Shown here: positions 25,063 through 34,143 of the stretch, piece after piece | How the letters are laid out: each line of letters starts with the position of its first letter | Position numbering within the stretch: the first letter of the stretch is position 1 | Source: Desulfobacterales bacterium | Lineage (GTDB): Bacteria > Desulfobacterota > UBA8473 | DNA length: 64,000 nucleotides | Assembly: GCA_016209225.1 (NCBI GenBank) | Contig: JACQWO010000051.1 | Span: forward strand, 1 to 64,000 | Reading direction: 5' to 3' | Position numbers and translations under genes: made by a program | Notes under the pieces: model-generated | Databases searched by the model: none | What the model saw: only the letters and a program-made list of their open reading frames with translations | What the model was told of the DNA's origin: nothing

Positions 25063-26085
25063 TTATCGTATCAGGAACTGATTTCCTGCCTCAATTCTCT
25101 TTCTCCAATAGTCTAGCAAATCATTCATTGTTTTTTCAAACGGTATCGCGGGTTCCCATCCGGTGTGTGAATTAAACTTTGACGTATCCGGAATTTGCAA
25201 ATCCGCATCTAACGGTCTCAGTCTTTCTGTATCTTCCTGGATTTTAATGTGGTCTTTGTGTGTTGATATCGAGATTAAGAAATTAAGCATCTCACCGACG
25301 GTGCATGAATATGTCCCTCCAATATTGTAACATTCGCCTGAAATGGGGTTTAATGTCACAAGCATGTAATATGCCCTAACTGCGTCTCTCACGTCAGCCC
25401 ACGTCCGCAACGATTCGAGGTTTCCTGTCTTGACTACCGGTGGAACCAATCCCTTTTCTATCATAGCTATTTGTTTTGCAAAGCTTGACTCGGCAAATAC
25501 ATCCCCCCGCCTTGGTCCCGTGTGTGTGAACATTCTTGTTATAACAACCTTTTGACCATAAGCTTCCGCATGAAACCTGCCAACCAGATCGGTTCCTATT
25601 TTGGAAATGGCGTATGGTGAAGCAGGGTGAAATGAACACTCTTCATTTATCGGTAATTTTTCTCTCGGCACTCTGCCAAAGACTTCCGATGATGAGCATA
25701 CATGAATTACAGGATCAATTTCTTTACATCCCCTTAGTACCTCAAGCAATCTCAAAGTACCAAGAATGTTTGTATCCAGGGTATGAATTGGAGAGCTAAA
25801 ACTTGTTTTAGGATAACTCTGCGCAGCCAGATGAAACACATATTCAGGTTTGGCTTCATTAATGGCATTCTGAAGAGATATAAAGTCGCAAAGATCGCCA
25901 TCTATAAAAAAAACTCGGTCTTTATTGTTGTTCCTGATCAGCAAATGCTGGACATTATCCAAGGGGCTGCGCCAGCGGCACATGCCGTAAATATCCCAGT
26001 CTGTCTTTTCTAATAAGAAATCGGCCAAATGGGAACCAACCATGCCGGTTATACCAGTTATCAGCGCTCTTGCTCTTGTATTCAT
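25063..26085 (-). CDS. GDP-sugar 4,6-dehydratase (Gmd/DmhA-like), candidate for GDP-heptose
   Basis: 340 residues, extended SDR with all catalytic elements: GITGMVGSH near 11-19, CSSSEVFG (Ser/Glu at 133-134) and YAISK (Y158, K162). THTGPRRGDVFAESSFAKQIA and NIGGTYSCTVGEMLN are typical of GDP-mannose 4,6-dehydratases and their GDP-D-glycero-D-manno-heptose homologues DmhA/DdahA. The enzyme makes a 4-keto-6-deoxy GDP-sugar with bound NADP. Because hddA and hddC are in the same cluster, heptose is a likelier substrate than mannose, but a GDP-mannose route cannot be excluded. It would feed the epimerase, SDRs and perhaps the thiamine enzymes downstream. Confidence 0.82.
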   Translation of the reverse strand: MNTRARALITGITGMVGSHLADFLLEKTDWDIYGMCRWRSPLDNVQHLLIRNNNKDRVFFIDGDLCDFISLQNAINEAKPEYVFHLAAQSYPKTSFSSPIHTLDTNILGTLRLLEVLRGCKEIDPVIHVCSSSEVFGRVPREKLPINEECSFHPASPYAISKIGTDLVGRFHAEAYGQKVVITRMFTHTGPRRGDVFAESSFAKQIAMIEKGLVPPVVKTGNLESLRTWADVRDAVRAYYMLVTLNPISGECYNIGGTYSCTVGEMLNFLISISTHKDHIKIQEDTERLRPLDADLQIPDTSKFNSHTGWEPAIPFEKTMNDLLDYWRKRIEAGNQFLIR

Positions 26086-26221
26086 TTATTGCCTCAGTTT
26101 TTCATTCTATACAATGTGTTCCTGTGTTAAGTTGCCATTTGAGGCTGTTTTTATGCCCCTCAATTTAACCTGATGATTATCTGAAACACCCTCAAGTGAA
26201 TTCCATTCTGTAATATTGGTA

Positions 26222-27511
26222 TTATTTTATCCACTTACCTGCTTGCGTTTTAAAATAGATTAAATCCTTCCATTGAGGAAGTAAGAACTCTCTGAAGGGA
26301 AGCGCAGTCAGTTCCTTGAAGTATTTACAATATAACAAAATGGATGTGCTGTAGCCTATAGAAGTAGAAATTGCTGCCCCTAAAATGCCAATTTTGGGGA
26401 TTAGTATCATGTTTAAGGAGACATTTATTACTAAAGCCATCACGGTTGAGAGAATTAAAATCGAAGGGTATCCCTCCCTCCCACCAATGAAACTTCCGAT
26501 ATTTGATCCAGAATTGACTGCTATAATTCCCGGCAAGAGAATGAGAAGTGCGTAAAATGATTTAGCGAAATCTGAACCCATTAACAATATTATAATCGGC
26601 TTTCCGAAGAAAATCAATAAAGTAGCCATTATAACTGAATAAACGATAGTAATTCTATTTAGCTTTGCTATTAATAAATGACTGTCCTTTTCCTGAGCAG
26701 ATGCTTTTGGAAAGATTAGCAACCCTACAATTTGCGGTGTGATAACTAATGTCTCGGCCACTAATGCCGCAATAGCGTAATATCCAACATCCGCAGTTCC
26801 ACAAAAGTATCCTATTAGATAAATGTCTGAGCGAGAAAGTAAAATCCAAGAAAAATTAGCAAGGGTGGCTCTGCCCCCTACTTTTAATGAACTATAAATC
26901 TGTTTTGGATCAAGGACTATTTTAAAGTTTTTAACCTCTTTTACCACAAAATATACGGATACTATCGATACCAGAAGAATGGTTACGATCCAGCCAATTG
27001 CAGCCCATTGAACATCTAACCTTAAACAAACCAAAAGAACAGTATAAGCAATCAGGAGGGAAGTAACCCTTATTACATTGATTATATTGAAGCCATTAAA
27101 ATTTTGCAGCCCTTGCAATATTGCCTGGTTATACTGTTGAATCAAGAGGAATGGAACGGCTACGAGAATGACGATGATTAATGGTTTTGTCGTATAATGT
27201 TTCGCTATTTCGTATCCACCTGAATAATAAGTGATAAATAGCAAAATTCCGACTATCCCGGCAAAAAAAAGAGAGTTGGAAAAAATGACATTTAAATTAC
27301 TTTTATCTTTTCCTATCCAATAAGGATTCGACCACTGCAGCCCCCCGCCCAGAAGCATCACCATCATCGTTGATGTAGTAATTATAAGGGCCAATATGCC
27401 CTGCCCCTCTGCGCCCAGTGTCCTGACAATGATTACGCTGTTCAATATACCGATACCCAGGGTAAGTATCTGGGTAACAAAGGTTTTAAAGAAATCTTTA
27501 ACGAAGGACAA
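26222..27511 (-). CDS. wzx: Wzx-type oligosaccharide flippase (MOP superfamily)
   Basis: 429 residues with about 12 predicted membrane spans. The N-terminus SFVKDFFKTFVTQILTLGIG then NSVIIVRTLGAEGQGILAL is the classic start of the polysaccharide-biosynthesis/MOP family, and later SDIYLIGYFCGTADVGYYAIA matches the conserved loop. It should move the finished lipid-linked repeat unit across the inner membrane for the Wzy-type polymerase at 3419-4813. The start is a TTG without a good ribosome binding site; the frame is open further upstream to a stop near 27588, but no better start is visible. Confidence 0.88.
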   Translation of the reverse strand: MSFVKDFFKTFVTQILTLGIGILNSVIIVRTLGAEGQGILALIITTSTMMVMLLGGGLQWSNPYWIGKDKSNLNVIFSNSLFFAGIVGILLFITYYSGGYEIAKHYTTKPLIIVILVAVPFLLIQQYNQAILQGLQNFNGFNIINVIRVTSLLIAYTVLLVCLRLDVQWAAIGWIVTILLVSIVSVYFVVKEVKNFKIVLDPKQIYSSLKVGGRATLANFSWILLSRSDIYLIGYFCGTADVGYYAIAALVAETLVITPQIVGLLIFPKASAQEKDSHLLIAKLNRITIVYSVIMATLLIFFGKPIIILLMGSDFAKSFYALLILLPGIIAVNSGSNIGSFIGGREGYPSILILSTVMALVINVSLNMILIPKIGILGAAISTSIGYSTSILLYCKYFKELTALPFREFLLPQWKDLIYFKTQAGKWIK

Positions 27512-27581
27512 TTTGAAAACCCGATTAGAACGAGAATTAATTTGCAGGTGAGTTCTTTTACTGGTTGAAGAAGATGGTCTC

Positions 27582-28307
27582 TTAAGTTAAGCCAAATTTT
27601 CTCCGTATTTCATAAACTAAACGCCTCAATGGCATTTGCAATTCCCCTCTGGGGGTTTGAAACTCTTTTATAGGTTTGAGGCCCTCATAATATTTGGTAT
27701 ATGCAATACCTTTTATTATGGGCTGGTTTTTAGCCTGGGAGACCAGAGAAGGCGTTTCAATAATATCCCTAATGCTGGCGATCTGGCCTTTGGTATTTCT
27801 AAAATAATTCCCAAGGTATGTATCAAATACTAAATTCCTCCCTCTCAAATTCACAATGGAGATAACGGTATATGTATCTGAATTTTTTGGGGATATTTTG
27901 TACATTGCAGCAGGGATTCCAGCATATACACAAAGGGTTGTAAATACATCGGCAGATTGATCACTGGTGCCATAACCCCTGATGATAATGTTTAATACAT
28001 GATCGTCGATAATGGGCATGCCTGAAGGGACTTTTTTGATGTTTTTTACCGTCCAATCAAAGATAGCCAGAACCTTTTCCTCATCAGCTTCCGACCCTCG
28101 AATTATATCCTTTGTTAATCTTTTATGCTCAAAGTGTCTATGGAAGAAATTGAAGGTTTTAATATAAAGAGGAATTGTTCTCTCATTAACTACATAGTTC
28201 ACGCCTTGGCGGGTTGAAACATCTATGTTTATCACAAACCAGAATGAAGAAAAAAGGGCAATTATAGTGGATATGATTATAAGAGACTTTTTTTTTGAAA
28301 TTTGCAT
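27582..28307 (-). CDS. Transglutaminase-fold protein, catalytic Cys and His replaced
   Basis: 241 residues. A hydrophobic N-terminal segment (LIIISTIIALFSSFWFVINI) is a signal anchor, so the rest faces the periplasm. Residues ~75-170 follow the transglutaminase-like core: helix DEEKVLAIFDWTVKNI, then RGYGTSDQSADVFTTLCVYAGIPAAMYKIS, then a strand ending LVFDTYLG. At the Cys position of the usual G-x-C motif there is Ser (S115), and the His strand reads SDTYTV. Only the Asp seems kept. It is therefore probably a non-catalytic relative of the active-looking protein at 45285-46553. Role unknown. Confidence 0.6.
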   Translation of the reverse strand: MQISKKKSLIIISTIIALFSSFWFVINIDVSTRQGVNYVVNERTIPLYIKTFNFFHRHFEHKRLTKDIIRGSEADEEKVLAIFDWTVKNIKKVPSGMPIIDDHVLNIIIRGYGTSDQSADVFTTLCVYAGIPAAMYKISPKNSDTYTVISIVNLRGRNLVFDTYLGNYFRNTKGQIASIRDIIETPSLVSQAKNQPIIKGIAYTKYYEGLKPIKEFQTPRGELQMPLRRLVYEIRRKFGLT

Positions 28308-28439
28308 ATTAATCGGGGAAAGAAATAATAGGGGGGATGATAAGCCTAAAATCCAAATTATGCATAAGCAAGTTTTCCTTTAGGGATTGGAATTTCCATA
28401 CCTAAGTCTGCTGCGAATCCCGAAACGAGTTGCGAATCC

Positions 28440-28468
28440 GCCTGTCTGGGTGCTACGCACAGGCAGGC
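28440..28468. repeat. Imperfect inverted repeat (hairpin) between two genes
   Basis: GCCTGTCTGGGTGC (28440-28453) and GCACAGGCAGGC (28457-28468) form an 11-pair stem with one mismatch and a bulge. Just to the left TGCGAATCC occurs twice, 19 bp apart. It lies in the 196-bp gap between asnB and the transglutaminase-fold gene. There is no T-tract, so it is more like a dispersed palindromic repeat or mRNA processing element than a terminator. Confidence 0.5.
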
Positions 28469-28503
28469 AACCGTTTGACTCAGCCGAAATCTTAATTTGT
28501 GAG

Positions 28504-30402
28504 TTAGAAACTATTCTTATCAATAAACTCTCTATGCCAGAGTTCCAGCATGAGCAATGTCCACAGATGGAAACTATTATCTTTTTCACCTTCAATGTGA
28601 GAATGAACCAGTTTCTGAACCCTTTCAGGCTTGAAGTAACCTCTCTTCAGGCAAGTATTCGACAGGAGATTTTCAGACAAAAAATCCTTCAAATCTTCCC
28701 TAAACCACCTGGCAATTGGTACGCCAAAACCCATTTTTGTCCGATGCAGATTTTCAGAAGGCAGTTGACTGTTAAAAGCCTTTTTTAGAAGATACTTGGA
28801 TTGCCGGCCATGCAGTTTGAAATTGGAAGGAAGCCGGGCTACAAATTCCATGAGAACATGATCCAGGAAAGGAGAACGCGCCTCCAGGGAATTGGCCATA
28901 CTGGTTATATCTACTTTAACCAGAAGATCATAAGGTAGATAGGTATGAGTATCAGTATTGAGAAGGCTATCTATGGAATCAAGGCAATTATTGTGGTTAA
29001 AAAATGGCTCAAGTAAAGTGATGGGAGAAGTTTTCCGTATTTGTCCCTTAAAGTCTTCGGAGTATAAACTTCCCTTGTCCTCCTCTCTAAAGATACTTAT
29101 CCACCGAAAATACCGCTCAATTGGAGATAAAGGTATCCCTTGAAAAAATCTTTTAATCCTTCTAAGTTTACTTTTTGGGTTAATCGAATCTGGGAAAAAG
29201 GTCTCTATTGGATATGCCAGCATCTTCTTGAAGAAGTCAGGCATGTTATCTAAATATGATGATAATTTAAACCCAAGGTATCTATCATAGCCGGCAAAAA
29301 GCTCATCGCCTCCGTCACCATTAAGGGCTACAGTGATATGTTCTCGTGTAATCTTTGAAAGATAGTAAGTAGGGATAGCTGAAGAGTCCGCATAGGGTTC
29401 TCCATAATGTCTGACCAGAGCAGGAAGTATATCCAAGGCTTTAGGTTTTACAATAAATTCATGATGGTCGGTTCCAAACAGTTTTGAAACCCTTCTGGCA
29501 TGTTTTAACTCATCGAAATCCTGCTCTTCAAAACCGATAGAAAAGGTTTTTACAGGGCCATTTGTAAATTCACTCATTAGGGCTACCACAGTACTTGAAT
29601 CTACGCCCCCACTTAAAAATGCCCCCAATGGCACCTCACTTATTAGACGAATCTTAACTGATTCTTTCAGTAACTCTAAAAGGGTTTCAATAGCGTCTTC
29701 TTCTGATATCTGTAACTTTGGGTAGTAATGCAACTGCCAGTATGGTTGAACCTGGATATTATTTCCATCATAGGTCAAATAGTGGCCAGGGGGGACCTTA
29801 AAAACGCCTTTAAATATGGTCAGGGGAGCAGGGATGTATGTGTAGCTAAGAAAATAATTTACTGCCTCAAAATCTATTTCTCGACTGATTCCTCGGTGCT
29901 GTAAGATGGCCTGAATTTCAGATGCAAAGAGGAATGTTCCATCGGAAAGACGCGTGTAGACTAAAGGCTTCTTGCCCACCCTGTCTCGTGCTAGAAAGAG
30001 TTTCTTTTCATTTTTATCCCATAGAGCAAAAGCAAACATCCCTCTGAAATGCTTAATACAATCTATACCAAAACTTTCATAGGCATGGACAACAACCTCA
30101 GTGTCACTATTAGTTTCGAAGTGATGTCCTTTTGCCTCTAATTCTTCACGAAGTTCCAAAAAATTATAGATTTCTCCGTTCAATACTACCCAGACGGACT
30201 GATCTTCATTGCACAAGGGCTGTTGGCCGGTTTTTAGATCAATAATGGATAATCTGCGATGCCCAAAGGCAATGCCAGCTTCTGAATCAACAAAATACCC
30301 CTCCTCGTCCGGTCCCCGATGAATGAGGGAGTTGGTCATTTCTTTTAAAGAGTGTACATCAACACCGCCATTAGGATTGTAGATTCCAGCTATTCCGCAC
30401 AT
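28504..30402 (-). CDS. asnB: Asparagine synthetase (glutamine-hydrolysing), AsnB family
   Basis: 632 residues. The class II glutamine amidotransferase domain starts with Cys2 (MCGIAGIYNP, HRGPDEEGYF), and the synthetase domain carries the ATP-binding SGGVDSSTV near 265 and NGDGGDELFAGYDRYL. AsnB homologues are frequent in O-antigen loci (for example WbpS), where they amidate uronic acids or other carboxyl groups using glutamine and ATP. The length and intact Cys2 suggest an active enzyme. The acceptor here is not evident. It lies 39 bp downstream of a GT4 gene, so it belongs to that transcript. Confidence 0.9.
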   Translation of the reverse strand: MCGIAGIYNPNGGVDVHSLKEMTNSLIHRGPDEEGYFVDSEAGIAFGHRRLSIIDLKTGQQPLCNEDQSVWVVLNGEIYNFLELREELEAKGHHFETNSDTEVVVHAYESFGIDCIKHFRGMFAFALWDKNEKKLFLARDRVGKKPLVYTRLSDGTFLFASEIQAILQHRGISREIDFEAVNYFLSYTYIPAPLTIFKGVFKVPPGHYLTYDGNNIQVQPYWQLHYYPKLQISEEDAIETLLELLKESVKIRLISEVPLGAFLSGGVDSSTVVALMSEFTNGPVKTFSIGFEEQDFDELKHARRVSKLFGTDHHEFIVKPKALDILPALVRHYGEPYADSSAIPTYYLSKITREHITVALNGDGGDELFAGYDRYLGFKLSSYLDNMPDFFKKMLAYPIETFFPDSINPKSKLRRIKRFFQGIPLSPIERYFRWISIFREEDKGSLYSEDFKGQIRKTSPITLLEPFFNHNNCLDSIDSLLNTDTHTYLPYDLLVKVDITSMANSLEARSPFLDHVLMEFVARLPSNFKLHGRQSKYLLKKAFNSQLPSENLHRTKMGFGVPIARWFREDLKDFLSENLLSNTCLKRGYFKPERVQKLVHSHIEGEKDNSFHLWTLLMLELWHREFIDKNSF

Positions 30403-30441
30403 TCTTCGATACCTTTAAATTTTTTTCTTTCATGTGCTTTT

Positions 30442-31521
30442 TCATCTTCTCTCATATACCGAGTGTAAAACTTCCAAATACCTGGAGGCATTTACTTCAA
30501 CAGAGTATTTTTCCTCCACCGTTTTTCGGCCAGCAAGACCTATCTTTTTTCTCAATTCAGGACTTTCGATTAGAAGAGAAATCTTTTTCAGCCATTCCTT
30601 CTCAGAATTGGCCAAGAAGCCATTTACTCCATCTTTAATAATTTCGGAATTGGCGCCGATAGACTGAGCAACCGTCGGAATTCCCAGAGCCATGTACTGC
30701 AAAGCCTTAAGCCCACTTTTACCTAAAACCCACTCTTCATCAGACAACGGATAAACGCCAATATCTAGCTCCTGAAGATCTTTTACCTCTGTCTGAAGGC
30801 ACCATTCTTGGGCATCGATGTCTACCCCCGGGATACTAAAGCCAACGTCACCGATGACCTTGATGCGAATATTATACTTCTCTTGTATCTCCAAGAGTAC
30901 CTTATCCAACAGGTGAAGATAAAGGGAGGTTGAGTGGCTACCGCTCCATCCAATACAAACCTGTTTTTGGTTTGTATAAGGATTGTTAACAAAATAGGTC
31001 ACAGTATTTATAGTTGAGGAAATATTTGTTACTCTATCGTTGTATTGTAGAGCATATTTCTTGAGATGTTCTGTGCAGACAATGACATGAGAACTGGTTT
31101 TAAGGAGAAAATCAATCCTACTTCGAGATCTGAAGGACTTCATAAACCTGTTGGCCATGCTAGCATGTGGAAGAAAGACTAAGTCATCAATATCATAGAC
31201 AATTGGTCGGTGAGTCTTAGATAAAAGGTACTCTAAAAGCGGAGGCCCAATCGGAGCTAATTCCAGGTGGACATATATGACATCGAAATTTCTTGCTCTA
31301 AAAATTTCTTTTAACCGAGCAATATAACGAAACAAAACGTGCAAGATCTTCTTAATATATTTGCCGTTCTGGTAAATTATTCGATACGCTGATTTATCAA
31401 AAAATGGCCAAAATTCTATCTTTATACCCTGTTGTTCAAAAATATCGAAATATTGTTCGAACTTCAAACGCTGTGATGGTGCCTTATCTTTAGGATAAGG
31501 AATTAAAAAAAGCACTTTCAT
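30442..31521 (-). CDS. Glycosyltransferase, GT-B fold (GT4/family 1)
   Basis: 359 residues. The N-terminal domain starts MKVLFLIPYPKDKAPSQRLK; a DIDDLVF strand at mid-protein is typical of a GT4 subgroup that keeps an acidic cluster there. CIGWSGSHSTSLYL opens the nucleotide-binding C-domain, and KSGLKALQYMALGIPTVAQSIGANSEIIKDGVNGFLA carries the donor-binding E-x7-E-like region. Cytoplasmic, membrane-associated through its basic surfaces. ATGA overlap with the upstream GT4 gene, suggesting they add successive sugars. Donor and linkage are unknown. Confidence 0.85.
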   Translation of the reverse strand: MKVLFLIPYPKDKAPSQRLKFEQYFDIFEQQGIKIEFWPFFDKSAYRIIYQNGKYIKKILHVLFRYIARLKEIFRARNFDVIYVHLELAPIGPPLLEYLLSKTHRPIVYDIDDLVFLPHASMANRFMKSFRSRSRIDFLLKTSSHVIVCTEHLKKYALQYNDRVTNISSTINTVTYFVNNPYTNQKQVCIGWSGSHSTSLYLHLLDKVLLEIQEKYNIRIKVIGDVGFSIPGVDIDAQEWCLQTEVKDLQELDIGVYPLSDEEWVLGKSGLKALQYMALGIPTVAQSIGANSEIIKDGVNGFLANSEKEWLKKISLLIESPELRKKIGLAGRKTVEEKYSVEVNASRYLEVLHSVYERR

Positions 31522-32738
31522 AATGAAGGAATCGGCGAACCCTTAGGATTCCGCAATCTCCGGTATATTTCCCAGTAACGTTGTTCTCCCACATCAAGGG
31601 GAAAGTACATTTCCGCTACCTTTCTGCATCTTTCTCGGAGTGTATTGCCCTCTTTTAACAACTCTTGTATACTTTTAATAGCCTCTTTATATGCATCTTC
31701 GGTATACTTGCCTATCACTACCCCAACTCGTTCCTTTTGGACGATTTGGTCACAATCACCGATTCCAGAGTTTATAACCACAGGAACTCCACAGGAGAGG
31801 CTCTCTCCAAACTTAATGGGACAGCAACCGACCCCGGAAAGAGGACGATGATAGAAAATCAAAGAAATAGTTGATTGTTTTAGTATAGTTGGAACTTCTG
31901 GGTGAACAACTGAAGTAATGAGGTAGTTATTTGATTCAATACTGTAATGTGAGAGAGTCTCTGATATAAGAGGTAAGTCATTGTTAGTTATAGCCAAGAA
32001 AAATGCCTCGGGTATCTCCTCTCTAAGTAAACTGTAAAAATGAACTATTTCGTCGAAACGGTAAAAGGTGCCTACACTGCCTAGATAGGTAACTATGAAA
32101 CGCCCCGGTGGTAGATTCAGATTTGAATTATCACTTAGACATGGTTTAAAGAGTTCCAAGTCCACGCAACAAGGGATTACAGATACATGATTACGTTCGA
32201 ATTTGTCCTGAATGGTCTTTCTTGCTTTCTTTGTCAGGACAACGATCTCGTCAGATCCGCAGATAAAAACTCTCTCCAGGTATTTAGTTAATCTATAGAT
32301 AATGCTGTGTGAGGACCATGTTCCTGCGTCTGCCTTTTCATCTGCCCAGAAACCTCTCATGTCAAAAATGAAACTAACTTTGGTTAATTTCTTTATAAAC
32401 AAGGCTATCAAACCCGTAATATACCCCCTGGCATGAATTATTTTAATACTATCACGCCATGTGATGAGCAACCCTACCAATAATCCCTGTACTATATCAA
32501 AAGATGTGGCAGCAATAATAGGTTTCTTGTGATAACGGAGCGGGATCCATTTTATACCTGTAGTTATAAGATCGCTTTGAACGCTTGTAGCATATTTTGA
32601 CTTCAATTTATCCTTCTTTTCAAAACTGATCAAGGTTATGGATGCTCCCTTCTTAATCAGCCCGGACAAATATGGAATAACCTGTGATTGACCTACTGGA
32701 TCAAGAATTCCATCGTATGATATATATAAGACATTCAT
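31518..32738 (-). CDS. Glycosyltransferase, GT-B fold (GT4)
   Basis: 406 residues. MNVLYISYDGILDPVGQSQV is a recognisable N-terminus of GT4 enzymes; FDMRGFWADEKADAGTW precedes the domain hinge, FIVTYLGSVGTFYRFDEIV starts the C-domain, and KFGESLSCGVPVVINSGIGDCDQIV is the donor-binding motif. It overlaps the next glycosyltransferase gene by an ATGA, and a 37-bp gap separates it from the membrane-protein gene upstream. Donor is not predictable from sequence. Confidence 0.87.
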   Translation of the reverse strand: MNVLYISYDGILDPVGQSQVIPYLSGLIKKGASITLISFEKKDKLKSKYATSVQSDLITTGIKWIPLRYHKKPIIAATSFDIVQGLLVGLLITWRDSIKIIHARGYITGLIALFIKKLTKVSFIFDMRGFWADEKADAGTWSSHSIIYRLTKYLERVFICGSDEIVVLTKKARKTIQDKFERNHVSVIPCCVDLELFKPCLSDNSNLNLPPGRFIVTYLGSVGTFYRFDEIVHFYSLLREEIPEAFFLAITNNDLPLISETLSHYSIESNNYLITSVVHPEVPTILKQSTISLIFYHRPLSGVGCCPIKFGESLSCGVPVVINSGIGDCDQIVQKERVGVVIGKYTEDAYKEAIKSIQELLKEGNTLRERCRKVAEMYFPLDVGEQRYWEIYRRLRNPKGSPIPSL

Positions 32739-32775
32739 TGCGTTGCTATAATCTTTTCAGAAGTTTAAGTCTGCT

Positions 32776-34143
32776 TTAAACAGGAAGGTTTTTATGATAA
32801 TTCTCCGGTTTTTTAAAAATACCGATAGAGATGAAAATGAAGATGAGACAGAGTATTGGTGATTTGTGTCTAAAAAGAGTACCGCTATTACCTTCAACAT
32901 AACCTAACATAAGCATGATAAAGACCATAAAGAAGATTAGAGGAAAAGTCTCCCTGAATTTATTCTTCCAGCAGTAAGAAATCCCCTTAAGGAAAGGCGG
33001 TACCAAGAGATAAAATAATAACATTTCAGGCAGAGCTGTAATTTGGGCAACTGAGCCTATCTGCCAGGGGAAAGGTGAAAACCAAGCATAGGTTAATGCT
33101 ATAGGTAGAAAAAGTAAAGCGTCCATTGGATTAGACATGCTGAACCCCGGCATAATAGCCAGATTTCCATACGCCTTAAGTCTTCTTCCTTCGGCAATAA
33201 ATTTTAGTATTGTTGTTTCTCCTGTCAACTTTATCACTAGAGGCTCTAGAAGATTAGAAAAATATATTACGGTGATTGATGCTGCTGTAAGGCCAATGGC
33301 CATAAAAAGAAATTGAATCTTTTTTTTACGTGCACCATATAGTATAGTGATTAACGAAAAAAAGAAAGTTAAGACAAGGCAGGGAATGAAGAGAGGACTT
33401 AACTTATACAAAACATATAAGGGGAAAATACTGAGTAAGAGATAGAAGATTTTAAACTTACGGATGATTCTAAGCCAGAGAAAAAATACGAGACATAACA
33501 TCAAATTGATTATCGGATCTTTCAAGTTCTGAGCGGACCACAAGATTAACGACGGGAAAAATCCTGCAAATGCAGCGCATAGTATGGCTGCTTTTTTATC
33601 CAGTAATTGTTTGGCCATTGAATAGATAAAGATGATGACCAATGCACTTGCAAAGGAATTAATGAAAAATAGGCTGAGTGGACTCCTGCCGATTACCTGA
33701 TAAACTCTAGCGACCCAAAAATGATAGGGGGTTAATGTCCAGCCAAGGTTGCCCTCTATAAGGTAGAACAGTGGATCTATCTCAAGCCCTGCGTTATAAC
33801 GCTGGGCAATATACCAGCCATTTAAATCATAACCTACTCCGTCGTTATCAAGTAGATATCCCTCTACACCAGAACTCCCGTAAGAATAGGATAAAAGGAA
33901 TAAGAGGGTACTAAGAAAAACTCTGATAGCAAACGCTATAAGAAAAAGAGAGAAAACAGTCTTAAAGTCATGAGGCTCCACCATAATGGTAACAAAAAGA
34001 GCGATAACAATGCCAAAAAGAAGAATAATGAAAGGCGCTACATCCTCTCCGGGTGTCCATACAAAAACAATTCCCGCTAATAGGAAAACTCCTATAAAAA
34101 AGAATAGCTTAATAGGATATGAGTTAAGATTTTGATTTCTCAT
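32776..34143 (-). CDS. Polytopic membrane protein, GT-C-like
   Basis: 455 residues with about 11-12 hydrophobic segments. An acidic loop between early helices (LLDNDGVGYDLNGWYIAQRY) corresponds to the catalytic-Asp loop of GT-C glycosyltransferases such as GT39/ArnT-type enzymes, which take polyprenyl-phosphate sugars as donors on the periplasmic side. LILWSAQNLKDPIINLMLCL is another segment seen in such proteins. I cannot exclude a polymerase-like role. It starts in an ATGA overlap with the methyltransferase upstream. A possible donor source is a GT2 polyprenyl-phosphate synthase elsewhere in the cluster. Confidence 0.6.
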   Translation of the reverse strand: MRNQNLNSYPIKLFFFIGVFLLAGIVFVWTPGEDVAPFIILLFGIVIALFVTIMVEPHDFKTVFSLFLIAFAIRVFLSTLLFLLSYSYGSSGVEGYLLDNDGVGYDLNGWYIAQRYNAGLEIDPLFYLIEGNLGWTLTPYHFWVARVYQVIGRSPLSLFFINSFASALVIIFIYSMAKQLLDKKAAILCAAFAGFFPSLILWSAQNLKDPIINLMLCLVFFLWLRIIRKFKIFYLLLSIFPLYVLYKLSPLFIPCLVLTFFFSLITILYGARKKKIQFLFMAIGLTAASITVIYFSNLLEPLVIKLTGETTILKFIAEGRRLKAYGNLAIMPGFSMSNPMDALLFLPIALTYAWFSPFPWQIGSVAQITALPEMLLFYLLVPPFLKGISYCWKNKFRETFPLIFFMVFIMLMLGYVEGNSGTLFRHKSPILCLIFIFISIGIFKKPENYHKNLPV

